Assembly: GCA_900323505.1 (NCBI GenBank) | Contig: OOIN01000020.1 | Location: 248,001 to 312,000, forward strand | Direction of reading: 5' to 3' | Origin: Ustilago trichophora | Lineage: Eukaryota; Basidiomycota; Ustilaginomycetes; Ustilaginales; Ustilaginaceae | DNA length: 64,000 nt | In this document: piece after piece, positions 1-10,018 of the stretch | Numbering within the stretch: the stretch's first letter is position 1 | Layout: each line of letters begins with the position of its first letter | Translations under genes and position numbers: made by a program | The notes under the pieces: model-generated | What the model was told of the DNA's origin: nothing | What the model saw: the letters and a program-made list of their open reading frames with translations, nothing else | The model's database searches: none

Positions 1-1953
1 GACTCTGCGTTGCTGGAGCACGCTTCCAAGGTGACGATCAAGGCGACCCTCCAGAAGGACTGCATTCCGTGGTACCTCGTTGGACATCCTGTTAGGATGG
101 CACAGCTGCACAAAGCTCTGGAGAGGGACACTTTGCTGGCAAGCAAGCTTACGCTGGTCGGAGCCAGCTACACAGGTGTCAGTTTGAACGACTGTGTGGC
201 TTATGCGACGGAAGCAGTCGAGCAGATCGTCGCTGCTGAATTGCACGGTGGCGACAACGTGGTCACTGGGCTCCGGTCCTTCGCCATCCCTCCTGTTGCT
301 CCTACCAAAACCACAACGAGCATCGCCGAAAAGGCAAGGACCGGCACCACACGTCCAAACACACAATCCCAAGGTCTCATGGGGCCCACCACATCCGCCC
401 CAACCCAGTTCGCTCTCGCTCGCGGAATCCACACACGCGCGTTTTCCACCACTCGCTTAACACGCAACGCCGCTTCTCCTCCTTCTACTTCTCCCTCCTC
501 GACCGAGAAGAAACCAACCAAATCCCTCAATGAGATTCTCTTGGACAGCGTACGCGCCTCTGGACCCATGACCGTCTCGACCTATATGCGAACCTGCCTT
601 CTCGATCCCATGCAAGGCTACTACTCGTCCGCCAACTCTCCAATCACCTCCCGCGAAGTCCTCGGTAGCAGGGGAGATTTCATCACCTCTCCTGAGATCT
701 CGCAAGTCTTTGGCGAGCTTGTAGCCATTTTCTACCTCGCTCGATGGCAAGCCGTCGGCGCTCCTTCTGCCACTCGCATCGTCGAGTTGGGTCCCGGTAA
801 AGGTACACTTCTCGCAGACATGCTTCGAACTTTCTCGAGCTTCAAACCGTTCCTCTCGACTCTCAAACGCATTCAACTCGTGGAAACGAGCGAAGGTTTG
901 ATGGAGCTTCAACTCTCGGCAATCAAAGAAGCGCTGTCTGCGGTTGGTAAGACGGTGGTCTCTGCCGATGAAGAAAAGGAGGCTGGGCAGGATGGGATTG
1001 TGGTGGAATGGTTTCCGAGTATTGATCTGATCCCTGTTGTGGCGGATGAGTTTACGATCTTAACCGCTCACGAATTTTTCGATGCTTTACCAACGCATAT
1101 TTTTGAAAAGCATCAGGATGGCAAGTTTAGAGAGGTGCTGGTGGGGATTAAGCCCAAGTCGTCTATTACGATTCTCAAACCGGGGGATGATCTCAGTGCG
1201 AAAGAAAGGGAGAAGGAGGAGTTGGGATTCGTCTTGTCTCCCACACCTACGCCGTGGGCGCAGATGTTGGTACAGAACAATCCGCGGTTTAAGCATTTGC
1301 AACCGGGACAGAGGGTAGAGGTTAGTCCGGAGGCTTGGGCGATTGCAAGGAGGGTCGGAGAGTTGGTTGCGGGTAGGGTGGCTGCTGCGCCTTCTACTTT
1401 GCCCAACACTGCGCCATCGACTGCACCGGCTGGTTCGATGGAGGCAGAAGCGGAGAAAAAGATCCAACAAGACCGTCTAGCAGCAGAAAAACAACGAGAG
1501 CTCACCCGTCTCTCCACCCCTTCGGTCGGAGGCATATCCCTCATCATCGACTACGGAGGAGACTCTGCCTACGGTTCCTCCTTCCGAGCTTTCAAACAGC
1601 ATCAGCTCGTTCCCGTATTCAATTCACCGGGTAACGTCGATCTTACGGTCAACGTTGATTTCTTACATCTTAAATCCGCGATTCAAACCACAGATTCGAG
1701 GTATTTGGGCCCGCTCGATCAGGCAGATTTTTTGGTTGGGATGGGTTTACAGATGCGTACGGAGAGACTGGTACAAGGCAAATGTGTACAGGATGAAAAG
1801 AGGATTAAGGATGCTGCTAATAGGTTGATTGACGAGACTGGGATGGGGGTTCAGTATAGGGTGATGGCGGTGGCTGCAGGGTCGAGTGAGGGTGGTCGAG
1901 TTGATGGTGGAGGGGAAGATCCTGATATGTACCCGTTTCAATTCAAATTGTGA
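1..1953 (+). CDS. Protoporphyrinogen oxidase C-terminus in one frame with NDUFAF7/MidA-type methyltransferase (5' partial)
   Basis: The frame is open from the first base of the window (GAC TCT GCG), so the 5' part lies outside. The first about 85 codons resemble the C-terminal end of protoporphyrinogen oxidase (HEM14/PPOX, last-but-one step of haem synthesis at the inner mitochondrial membrane), with the FAD-domain signature LTLVGASYTGVSLNDC. A low-complexity Pro/Thr/Ser linker follows, then an Arg-rich stretch ending RAFSTTRL that looks like a mitochondrial presequence, then a complete MidA/NDUFAF7 domain (DUF185): SAM motif VELGPGKGTLLADML, AHEFFDALP, and a normal C-terminal end PFQFKL. NDUFAF7 dimethylates an arginine of complex I subunit NDUFS2 during assembly. 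No stop interrupts the linker. An internal ATG at 379, just before the presequence-like part, could start a separate NDUFAF7 protein. Seen: one continuous frame. Inferred: fusion protein, or two overlapping genes. Confidence 0.8.
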   Translation, partial: DSALLEHASKVTIKATLQKDCIPWYLVGHPVRMAQLHKALERDTLLASKLTLVGASYTGVSLNDCVAYATEAVEQIVAAELHGGDNVVTGLRSFAIPPVAPTKTTTSIAEKARTGTTRPNTQSQGLMGPTTSAPTQFALARGIHTRAFSTTRLTRNAASPPSTSPSSTEKKPTKSLNEILLDSVRASGPMTVSTYMRTCLLDPMQGYYSSANSPITSREVLGSRGDFITSPEISQVFGELVAIFYLARWQAVGAPSATRIVELGPGKGTLLADMLRTFSSFKPFLSTLKRIQLVETSEGLMELQLSAIKEALSAVGKTVVSADEEKEAGQDGIVVEWFPSIDLIPVVADEFTILTAHEFFDALPTHIFEKHQDGKFREVLVGIKPKSSITILKPGDDLSAKEREKEELGFVLSPTPTPWAQMLVQNNPRFKHLQPGQRVEVSPEAWAIARRVGELVAGRVAAAPSTLPNTAPSTAPAGSMEAEAEKKIQQDRLAAEKQRELTRLSTPSVGGISLIIDYGGDSAYGSSFRAFKQHQLVPVFNSPGNVDLTVNVDFLHLKSAIQTTDSRYLGPLDQADFLVGMGLQMRTERLVQGKCVQDEKRIKDAANRLIDETGMGVQYRVMAVAAGSSEGGRVDGGGEDPDMYPFQFKL

Positions 1954-2480
1954 ATTCGATTGTTGTTGCATGTAGATGTAGATCTGGGATGGATGGTGTA
2001 GGCATGGATATGTTTGACGAGGGCGATTGGGTCGTTGGTTGAAGGTATCTGTCAGTGTAACTTGTTGTGGTGTTTGAACGCTTGGATTTGGCAGACGATT
2101 CTTGGGGTTTCTTTTTTCGAGAGACGCACAAGTATTCATATCCTTTGAAAAGAAATCGTCACCTTGAACCCCTCCCCTCGAGCCACCGGGCCATGTTAGG
2201 AGCCACCCCCAATTGGCTTCGAGGTGAATTTTTCCTTTTTCTACGATCTGATTGACAAACTTTCACTCAAAGCTTTTCTTTTGTTCTTGTTTCCCTTCCA
2301 CACAAAGACAATTTCTTGCTGGACACCATCCGATCTGAATGCAACTTCACCCAAGCACTGCACAGCCATAATCCGAACCATAGTACCCATTGCTATTGCC
2401 ATTGTCGAGAGGAAAGAACATTTCATTTTAGTCTGGTGTCAGATTACCGAACAGTAAAGGCATCCTTCTGACTGATGCAC
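1954..2480. other. Intergenic, convergent 3' ends
   Basis: Space between the stop of the methyltransferase frame and the stop of the Zn2Cys6 gene on the other strand. Only short chance frames and T-rich tracts are visible; it should hold both transcript ends. No gene seen. Confidence 0.6.
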
Positions 2481-5400
2481 TCATGAAGAGAAATCAAAAT
2501 TAACGCCGCTCAAACCGCCCAGATTGAAATGGCTCGCGCTTGTTCTTCTGCTTCTGCTACCCAGACCGTGCGGAGTATTTGCGCCGCTGAGATGTCCGCT
2601 TGCTAAGGGAGTCATGCTCATTGAGCTGGCCAGAGCTGCGTTTGCTGCTGCCGAGTTTAAGGGTACGCCGCCGTTTCCATTGCCAATGGCGCCTCCTCCG
2701 AAATCGAAGGCTGCCCCTCCACCCATGCCAAACTTGGTCGCGTGCTGGGAAGGTTCGACGACTTCGGTTTCAGCAACGAGGGCAGAGGAAGGGTGGTGAG
2801 AGTGGCCGTTGGGGGCCGAGGGATCGAGGGTGGTGGTGGCACCGAAGAGGTCGTGCATCGAGGTGTGGGTGAAGCCGGGGGGTAGAAGGGAGCCCCAGAA
2901 GTCGTCCATGCCGGATGTGGCGCCGAAAATTTGCGAGGGCCAGTTGACGTGTGTCCCATCGGGGGCGGTGGAGGCTGCTCCAGAGGCGAAATCGGCACTG
3001 TGCGGGTCGAGTGTGGCTGGGATCGATCCATCTGCGCCAGCACCACTGCTGTTGGGTAGAGCTCCGTCAGCATGTGTGGCTCCATCTGTTGCAGCAACCG
3101 CTTTACCGCCAACTCCATCCGCAGTTGCATTGCCATCTTCGTCCATTGCTTCGGGTGACACCGCACGCGAGGCGACACGACTGCCTGTAGCAGACTTGGA
3201 TGCAGTGGTATGCTCCTTGCGAGCTTGCAACAGCGCCCTGAGGAACGAGGCGTACAGCGCAGGAGTGTGCGTCTCGTTGACAGACACCTCCTGCAGCATA
3301 TCACAGGCATCCTGCACCAGCGCCAGAATCGATTCCTCCTCCACATAGCCGGCAAAGGCAGGTCGAATGAGCTTGAGCAAAAAGACACAAGCATAGGCTA
3401 GCGTCAAGATGTGCGCATCAGGTGCATACCTCATGTTGCGGCGCGAAGGGCCAGTGCACTGAGTGACGATGGTCTTGGCAGCTTCCAGACACTTGGCAAA
3501 GTACTGAGCCCTGTCGAGGCTGGCGCCAATGGGGTGATCGACGGCTTGCTGCAATCCGAAAGAGTTGAGCACTAGCACGGCAAAGCTCCAGCGGACAGGC
3601 ACCGAATGAACGTGATGGATCATGATACGAGTGTTGAGATCCAGATTCTCGGCATCTTCATCGTCATCCTCGAATTCGTACTTTGCACCCTTGTCGGCAG
3701 TACCGTTGGCCGCCGCTTCTTTGTCACCGGCGTCGCCACCCGCATTGCTGTTGGCGACCCCCTTGCCTTTACCCTTGGTCTCCTTGGCGGCAGCCTTGTC
3801 AGCGGCAACCGCCAGCTTTCTTCTCTTCTTCTCAATGTACTCCTCTCCCTCCTCGGGCATGGTAAAGAGCCCACGCCAACGCCACTCCTCGCGCCATTCT
3901 TGGAGCTGCTCGTTAAAGACGGGGAGCACGAGAGAATAGTCGATCTCAGTGTTGAGTCCCGAGACGGACGAGGTGGACGAGTAGAGGAAGTCGAGCTGCC
4001 TCGAGCTGATGCGATACAGGTCGACAATGGCGCTGACGCTGAGATCCCAAGGTCGACTGAAACGGCTGCCCCAATTGCGACAGTTGCGGACGATCCAGTC
4101 CTCGCGGATGGTGTAAGGCTTGCCCATCTGGATGCTGAGGCCTCGGTCCAGAGCAAAGCAGACGTACCAGGTACGCTCGCGGTTGAGGATCTCACGCTCG
4201 CGATCGAGCACGGCGGGATCATCGGGATGAGGGCTGTCGTTGAAAGTAGCGACACTCTTGCGGTGTAGGTTGAGATCGGTAGCCATACGAAGGGCGATAC
4301 CACTGTACATCCACGTCTTGTCCTCCTCGAAGCGTTCGGCAGGCTGAGCGTACATGGCCATGAGCAAGAAGCCTTGGACGATCTCGATACTCTTGAAACC
4401 GCGGTTGACGACATCGAAAGCGACCTTGCGGGTGAGCGCGAGACATTTGGCATGCAGGTCAGGCCTACGCTCGTAGAACTTGGAAGCAACAGTGCAGACA
4501 CAAGTAAAGAGGAAGGGAGATCGACTGCAAATGAAGGTTGGAGTGTGCCACTCGGCATCGAGCAGACAGACGTGCTGTGTGCACCTGCGGAAAAAGATAC
4601 TGAACAGGTCCAGCACCTCTTCCGAAGTGACAATGCCTAGAGTGAGAAGCTCGGGTGGCATCTCTCGTTCGATGATGATGCGGCGCAAAGGTAAAATGGT
4701 CATGGGACCAGGACGGAAATAGTTCTGGGAAGCGACACCGAGTGGGATCTTGCGTTTGGCCTCACTCTGACTGCCACCCTGGCCAGCGGGCGATTCATCA
4801 TCGCCGCCTTCGGATTTGACCGTCTTGTCAGGGCTCTGACCGCCAGTGCTGCCGGAACGTTGGCTGTCCTTGTCTCGGCTGTTGTTGCTAGCACCACTGC
4901 GGGCGAGTTTGCGCGCACGCTGCGTGTTGTGGAGACTTGCCTCGGCCAGGAGACCGAGCGGGTTGAGGGTGTTGTCCGGCAGCGAGTGAAGACGTGGAGA
5001 GCCACGGGAAGGGCGGCTGCGGGGAGCCTCGAAGCCAGGTGCACCTGGCCGTGTCTGCTGACGGTGATGATGCGGGAGTGGCTCGAGGAACCTTGTGCCG
5101 TGTGCATTGGCGGGCGAATGAAGACTGCCTTCGGTGGAAGAAGCGCTCCTTTGAGCAACAGCATTGGGGTTGATGGTGCTCATAGGGCTGGCACCGTCGT
5201 TGCTGCCACGAGCAGGTGAGGCGCCAGCATGAGTGCCGTGAGAAGAGTAAGGATCGGCGACACGATTCCAGGGCGAACGCGGTCCGTAGTCGCCGCCAGA
5301 AAACGAGTTGGAATGCGTCAAGCGTGGATCGGAGCGCGAGGGTTCTTTGGAGGAGCGTTCCGGTTCGCGAGGGAAGGTGGGCGAAGGGCTGCGGGTGACC

Positions 5401-6284
5401 ATGCCGCCGTGCTGGGCTGCCAAGCCAGGATCGCGGATGCTGCGAAGGACAGTAGCCAAGGTCTGCTCCATCTTGCGAAGGCTCTGCTGCATGGCTTCTG
5501 CCTTTTGGTTCTTGCCACCCTTCTTGCCACGATTGCTCTCCTCGAAAATGCACTCGTGATTGCCGTTGCGGCATCGGTTGCAAGGTGGGCCCTTTTCGGC
5601 ACCGACACATCGCATTTTGAGACGTCGACAGTTGGTACAGGCGCGAGCACCGCGCGTTGGCTTTTGCTTCTTGGTAGCTGCTTGACCGTCTTTGGGGCCA
5701 CTTGGATCATTGGCCTTGTCGCTGGAAGTCTTGTCCTTGGAGCTGGCGGCCTTTTTGGACTTTGAAATTTTGGGAGATGCATCGCGTTTGCGTTTGTTGC
5801 CGGCGGACTTTAGTTTGCTGTTGTTGGCAGGATCGCTGTCTTCTGCATCATTGTCGTGGCCATCTTCATCGTCGTCATCTTCTTCGTCCGAGTCATCGCT
5901 GTTTTCATCGTCATCTTCGTCATCTTCGTCGTCTTCTTCGGCCTCTCTGCTCTCACTCCTTTTTGCGGATGGCGGGGCACTGCTGCTGTGAAGAGCGGTT
6001 GGATTCGAAGTAGCCCAGGACGGCGTCTGGCCGGTTCGGTAGGGAGAATAGGAAGAAGATGGATAGGCGAGAGAGGCGAGTGCATGACCGTACGAGGTGA
6101 GTGGAGAGTGATGTCCTGGGGTATGGGATCCGCTTGCCGGGTGGCCGGACAAGGATGGATGGTGAAGATGGGCGGCGGACGAGGTGGGCAAGCTGTGTTC
6201 GACGGATCCCTGCCGCGAATGGGAAAACTTGGGCGGCGTGTTCATGGTTGCCGAACTTCTGGGTGAAGGCAGCGCAAAAGCCAA
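2481..6284 (-). CDS. Zn2Cys6 fungal-specific transcription factor
   Basis: Nuclear regulator of 1,267 residues in a single exon. The N-terminus is Ser/His/Pro-rich, with an acidic run at about 115-150 followed by Lys-rich nuclear-localisation-like segments. The binuclear zinc cluster uses C216, C219, C226, C235, C238 and C245 (C-X2-C-X6-C-X8-C-X2-C-X6-C), followed by a short coiled coil (about 256-284) for dimerisation. The motif NPLGLLAEASL near 441 precedes a fungal_trans (PF04082-type) middle homology region from about 560 to 800, including KFYERRPDL and KTWMYSGIALRMATDLNLH. An Ala/Gly/Asn-rich C-terminus could be an activation domain. A second Met lies at residue 14. The architecture is like prtT/ARO80-type regulators, but I cannot name the orthologue or its targets. 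The 1.8-kb upstream gap suggests a complex promoter. Confidence 0.9.
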   Translation of the reverse strand: MAFALPSPRSSATMNTPPKFSHSRQGSVEHSLPTSSAAHLHHPSLSGHPASGSHTPGHHSPLTSYGHALASLAYPSSSYSPYRTGQTPSWATSNPTALHSSSAPPSAKRSESREAEEDDEDDEDDDENSDDSDEEDDDDEDGHDNDAEDSDPANNSKLKSAGNKRKRDASPKISKSKKAASSKDKTSSDKANDPSGPKDGQAATKKQKPTRGARACTNCRRLKMRCVGAEKGPPCNRCRNGNHECIFEESNRGKKGGKNQKAEAMQQSLRKMEQTLATVLRSIRDPGLAAQHGGMVTRSPSPTFPREPERSSKEPSRSDPRLTHSNSFSGGDYGPRSPWNRVADPYSSHGTHAGASPARGSNDGASPMSTINPNAVAQRSASSTEGSLHSPANAHGTRFLEPLPHHHRQQTRPGAPGFEAPRSRPSRGSPRLHSLPDNTLNPLGLLAEASLHNTQRARKLARSGASNNSRDKDSQRSGSTGGQSPDKTVKSEGGDDESPAGQGGSQSEAKRKIPLGVASQNYFRPGPMTILPLRRIIIEREMPPELLTLGIVTSEEVLDLFSIFFRRCTQHVCLLDAEWHTPTFICSRSPFLFTCVCTVASKFYERRPDLHAKCLALTRKVAFDVVNRGFKSIEIVQGFLLMAMYAQPAERFEEDKTWMYSGIALRMATDLNLHRKSVATFNDSPHPDDPAVLDREREILNRERTWYVCFALDRGLSIQMGKPYTIREDWIVRNCRNWGSRFSRPWDLSVSAIVDLYRISSRQLDFLYSSTSSVSGLNTEIDYSLVLPVFNEQLQEWREEWRWRGLFTMPEEGEEYIEKKRRKLAVAADKAAAKETKGKGKGVANSNAGGDAGDKEAAANGTADKGAKYEFEDDDEDAENLDLNTRIMIHHVHSVPVRWSFAVLVLNSFGLQQAVDHPIGASLDRAQYFAKCLEAAKTIVTQCTGPSRRNMRYAPDAHILTLAYACVFLLKLIRPAFAGYVEEESILALVQDACDMLQEVSVNETHTPALYASFLRALLQARKEHTTASKSATGSRVASRAVSPEAMDEDGNATADGVGGKAVAATDGATHADGALPNSSGAGADGSIPATLDPHSADFASGAASTAPDGTHVNWPSQIFGATSGMDDFWGSLLPPGFTHTSMHDLFGATTTLDPSAPNGHSHHPSSALVAETEVVEPSQHATKFGMGGGAAFDFGGGAIGNGNGGVPLNSAAANAALASSMSMTPLASGHLSGANTPHGLGSRSRRTSASHFNLGGLSGVNFDFSS

Positions 6285-7120
6285 AGAGGAGAATGGGCTG
6301 AATAAAAGGAGCGATCCAGTGCGACGCGAATGGGAAGTTTAAGGGATGGCCGGAAAGAAGCAGCGCCGGGATCAGGCTCGGCTTGTAAACACGCGCGAGA
6401 GAGAGAGAGAGGAGAGCCGGTAGACAAGCTGAGCGAGGCGATTCAGCCGGAGAGTTGATGCGGTAGTTGAGCGAGTGTAAGAAGGCAACTTCCGGCTCCA
6501 AGTGATGCGGAATTGAAATGAAGTGAGGCACGGGCGGATGGAAGGATGTGCGCGAGGAGGGTCGAGTCGAGTGATCGGCTGAAGGATGTGCCAAGGTAGG
6601 CTGGGCTTCTGTGTTTAGATTGATGCAAGTGGGTGGATGCAAAGAGATGAAAGGGGACCACCGTTGACGAGTCGCGCGGCGGTTTGGGATGAGCGGATGC
6701 AGGCGGGTCACGGCAAAGCAAGCGAGCAAGAAACCCACGCTGGGTGCGGATGGTAGGACAATAGAAGATGGATTGATTGATCGACGGCAAGCAGAAGCGC
6801 GACGATGAGAGAAGCTTGAGTTTAAAGCGATGGAGTGATGATGATGGGTGAGTGGGAGGATGAGACAGAGCGAAGAAATGAGGAGAAAGCCGGTTCCTGT
6901 GTCGGTTGGTCGGTCAGTTGGTCGGCTGTCTAACAGTCTGGCTAAGCTGGCTGACTGAGAGAGACAGCGTGCCAAATTCAGGTTTGCTTGCTCCAAAAAA
7001 TAAATCGGACACGCGCTGCTCCGAGGATGCCGGTCAAATCAATCATACAGTAACTGTTCAAGGTACATTTCTCTCAGAAATTCAAAGTCTTGGAGTCAGA
7101 AGCAAGCAGCCACAAATATT

Positions 7121-7156
7121 GTACAGTACAGTACAGCACAGTGCAGTACTGTACAG
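7121..7156. repeat. TACAG pentamer array with dyad symmetry
   Basis: Tandem GTACA/GTACAG units ending in CAGTACTGTACAG, so the same pentamer is read on both strands. Intergenic, upstream of the deacetylase gene. Confidence 0.8.
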
Positions 7157-7690
7157 TTCCACTTCAGATCTCGCCTCTCGCTTGGACAAATACGGAGTGA
7201 CACGCAAACGAGGCACTGCATCTGTCACTCTCAGCGTTGTCCGCAAACATGACACTTCTTCTTCTTCTTCTTCTTCTTTTTCATCCTCTCCTCCTTCTTC
7301 TTCCCGCTCTAAACCGGAGTTGATATGGCACAAGAGATCCGATTTCGGCACGTCTCGCCATCAGCTCTCCTCTTCTGTGCTTGGCTTTAGATTTGCATCA
7401 TCAGCGATTCAAGCTTGTTCCTACATATGGTTCCCAAATGAAACAGTCGTGGGCCCCGCTGAAAAACAAGTAATCCTGTAAGCCGTGGTTGATGGATTGG
7501 GTTGCAATGGGTCTCGAGCACCGGCTTGGAAAAGCCGTTCTCCGGCGCGAATCCTTCCCTGATGAGCCCCACAACTCTGCATTTTCTCTTCTCTTGCCCC
7601 GCAACTAGAGCAATTACCTATCCTATGCAAACTCAGCAGCAGCTCTTCATTTATACTCCGGCTCCCGCCGTATAACGTCAAGTCAGAGCT

Positions 7691-7712
7691 GTACTGTACA
7701 GTACAGTACTGT
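7691..7712. repeat. GTACTGTACAGTACAGTACTG palindromic array
   Basis: Near-perfect palindrome made of the same TACAG/CTGTA pentamers, about 390 bp upstream of the deacetylase start. Confidence 0.8.
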
Positions 7713-8095
7713 TGACACCCCCACCTTGATCTCCTTTTTTGTTGGCAGCATTACACGCCGGGTCAACTTTTCCTCGTGGCGCTTTTCTTGCATCCACAGC
7801 CTTCTTTGGCGAATCCTTCCATTGGAATCTTGCCAAGATCTTGTGCGCAGCTTGCTCTCCAGCGACATGTGGTGTGAGAGCTTGGTAGGGTCCTTTCGGA
7901 TCTAGCCTTCCGAGTCAAGTTTGACCCCCGATTGCGCATTGCATCGGGCATGCCAAATCCTCCACTACATGCAGTCTGTGCTCACACTTTCTTCCAAACC
8001 AAGGGTCCAACCTCGAACCAACACACGCAGTTCCATTTTCTCGTCATCTCTTCAAGTCTCCCTACGATATTCGATCCGCATCGCAAGAAGCAAAC

Positions 8096-9808
8096 ATGTC
8101 AGTGGTGACGCACCCACCCCGAGTAGCCTATATAGCATCAGGTGACTTGGTCATGTACTCGGATCTGCTGCCTTCCAACAAAGGTCGTTCGTCTCTCGTC
8201 CATTCGCTCGCGTATCATCTTGATCTGCTCGACCTTCAATCGCTTGACAACGACGACGACGAAGAGCAAGACAAACGCATCGGTAGCTCGTCCGGTACCG
8301 AAAAGTCCAAGCTTCTCTCAGCGATTGCAGCCGATGCTTCTTCTCCTGATTTTTCGGCTAGCAATCAAGACAGAAGACGAGCGACAGTCTACCTTCCCCA
8401 CCCGGCTACTAACCAGCAGCTATCCAGCTATCACGAAGCCTCCTTTGTCAATCAGCTCTCAAAAGACATACGAACAGAAAGTCTAGAAGCTTCTTCATCA
8501 TCAAAGCGTCGCAAAGTCTCCCACTTTCCATCACGCACTCGCTCCTCCTCTCCTTCCGGTACATCCGACACTGACGGCTCATCATCTTCTTCTTCTGCAG
8601 AACTTCGACTCCGACCATCATCTTCTGTCTCTGGTTCATCCCGTCAAAGAGGCTACAAACGTCCCTCACCGCCCAAAAACCAGTTTGGACTTCAAGACGA
8701 CTGTCCGACATTTTCCGGTCTCCATCGTCACATTTCTCTCGTGGCAGGTGCCAGTATCACCGCTGCCGAGCTACTTGCTACGGGAAAAGCCGATGTAGCG
8801 ATTGCATGGGATGGTGGAAGACATCATGCCAAGAAGGATTGCGCTTCTGGATTCTGTTATGTAAACGATGTCGTGCTCGCAATATTGGCGCTTAGACGGC
8901 CTCGAAAGGTCGTCGTTACCACCACTATTCCCCCCAATGGCGAGCAGGCAGAGGCGGACCAAGGACAAGAGACACTGCGCAGAACAACCATCAAACGCGT
9001 CCAACGAGTAATGTATCTCGATCTAGACCTTCATTGGGGCGATGGAGTCGAGGAAGCTTTTCATACAAGTTCCAATGTTCTCACTTTGAGCATTCATCAT
9101 TATGCTCCTGGTTTTTTCCCTTGCTATGCACCTTCCCGCAACCAAGATCGATTTGGTCCTCCCGGTTCGCTCAAAGGGGATCCTGGTGCGGGCAAGAATT
9201 GCCTCAACATTCCTCTTTCTGTAGGAACGTCGAACGATACATTGGAAAGGGTGTTGGAGAATACGGTGCAATCGCTGGTGGATGTTTGGCAGCCGGAGAT
9301 GGTTGTAGTTCAGTGTGGGGTGGATGGATTGGCAGGAGATCCTATGGCTGTGTGGAACTTGTCTGCTGCTGCATATGTGAAAACGATTCAGAGGGTGTTG
9401 GGTTGGAAGAAGCCAACGTTGTTACTGGGTGGGGGTGGTTACAATAGTGAAAATGCGGCACGATGTTGGAGTTTGATCACCGCTGCATGTCTCGGTCGCT
9501 TTCAAGATGACAATCAATCAAAACCACACGCTGCAAAGCCCAACACCGACAATCTCACCCCACTGACAGAACAGCAAATCGACCCGAACAAAAATCACCC
9601 AAAGCACGAGGCCAAGACAACCTCCCTGGATAACATAGGCTTCCAAACACCCATCCCCGATCACAAATTCTGGCCAAACTATGCACCCCAATACACTCTC
9701 GACGTCGCAGCAGGTGAAATGATCGATCAGAACGACCAAGCTACGTTGCAATCTATCCACAAAGAGTTCTTGAAGCACATTCAAAACCTCAATAGTCGCA
9801 CAAAGTAG
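8096..9808 (+). CDS. Class I histone/protein deacetylase, HOS1/HDAC8-like
   Basis: Zinc-dependent lysine deacetylase of 570 residues, single exon. The catalytic core is intact: His dyad H243-H244 in GGRHHAKKD, zinc ligands D311 and H313 (DLDLHWGDG) and D410 (QCGVDGLAGD), and the transition-state Tyr449 in LGGGGYN. GVDGLAGDPM, the GGGGYNSENAARCW segment and the C-terminal IPDHKFW...DVAAGEM region fit HDAC8/HOS1 better than RPD3 or HOS2. Yeast HOS1 and human HDAC8 deacetylate cohesin Smc3; the same role here is an inference. An insertion rich in Ser/Arg (about 127-195) separates the N-terminal strand from the catalytic core and is absent from compact HDAC8. The start at 8096 gives the expected early motif RVAYIASGDL. 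Confidence 0.88.
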   Translation: MSVVTHPPRVAYIASGDLVMYSDLLPSNKGRSSLVHSLAYHLDLLDLQSLDNDDDEEQDKRIGSSSGTEKSKLLSAIAADASSPDFSASNQDRRRATVYLPHPATNQQLSSYHEASFVNQLSKDIRTESLEASSSSKRRKVSHFPSRTRSSSPSGTSDTDGSSSSSSAELRLRPSSSVSGSSRQRGYKRPSPPKNQFGLQDDCPTFSGLHRHISLVAGASITAAELLATGKADVAIAWDGGRHHAKKDCASGFCYVNDVVLAILALRRPRKVVVTTTIPPNGEQAEADQGQETLRRTTIKRVQRVMYLDLDLHWGDGVEEAFHTSSNVLTLSIHHYAPGFFPCYAPSRNQDRFGPPGSLKGDPGAGKNCLNIPLSVGTSNDTLERVLENTVQSLVDVWQPEMVVVQCGVDGLAGDPMAVWNLSAAAYVKTIQRVLGWKKPTLLLGGGGYNSENAARCWSLITAACLGRFQDDNQSKPHAAKPNTDNLTPLTEQQIDPNKNHPKHEAKTTSLDNIGFQTPIPDHKFWPNYAPQYTLDVAAGEMIDQNDQATLQSIHKEFLKHIQNLNSRTK

Positions 9809-9959
9809 CCTCATCGCAATCTTTCCCAACAACAGGATCTCAGACACCCGCACTCGATCTGAAATCAAAGAAAGACACTACTGTGTGCTTAAAAGACTAA
9901 GAGTACATGCAAGTGAGAGACAGATGGAGATATGAACGGGCAAAAATGACATAAAAAGA

Positions 9960-9982
9960 CAGAGAGAGAGAGAGAGAGAGAG
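9960..9982. repeat. (GA)n microsatellite
   Basis: About eleven uninterrupted GA units between the convergent stops of the deacetylase and HAS1 genes. Confidence 0.85.
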
Positions 9983-10018
9983 GAAGGGGGGATGCTGTTA
10001 TGGAAGAGCTCTTCTGTT

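Larger units (their letters stand above)
6285..8095. promoter_or_regulatory. Long divergent intergenic region (Zn2Cys6 gene / deacetylase gene)
   Basis: About 1.8 kb with no convincing gene; long frames here overlap each other on both strands and have no domain. It holds CT/TTC-rich tracts (about 7255-7310) and two TACAG/GTACTGTAC arrays (7121-7156, 7691-7712). It should carry the promoters and long leaders of both flanking genes. Confidence 0.5.

Noticed and set aside
5953..6996. 347-codon minus ORF overlapping the 5' end of the Zn2Cys6 gene
   Set aside because: Out of frame with the regulator, low-complexity, and lies in its probable leader.
6906..7481. 191-codon ORF in the long intergenic region
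   Set aside because: Contains the TACAG array and a Ser run; no family similarity, most likely chance.
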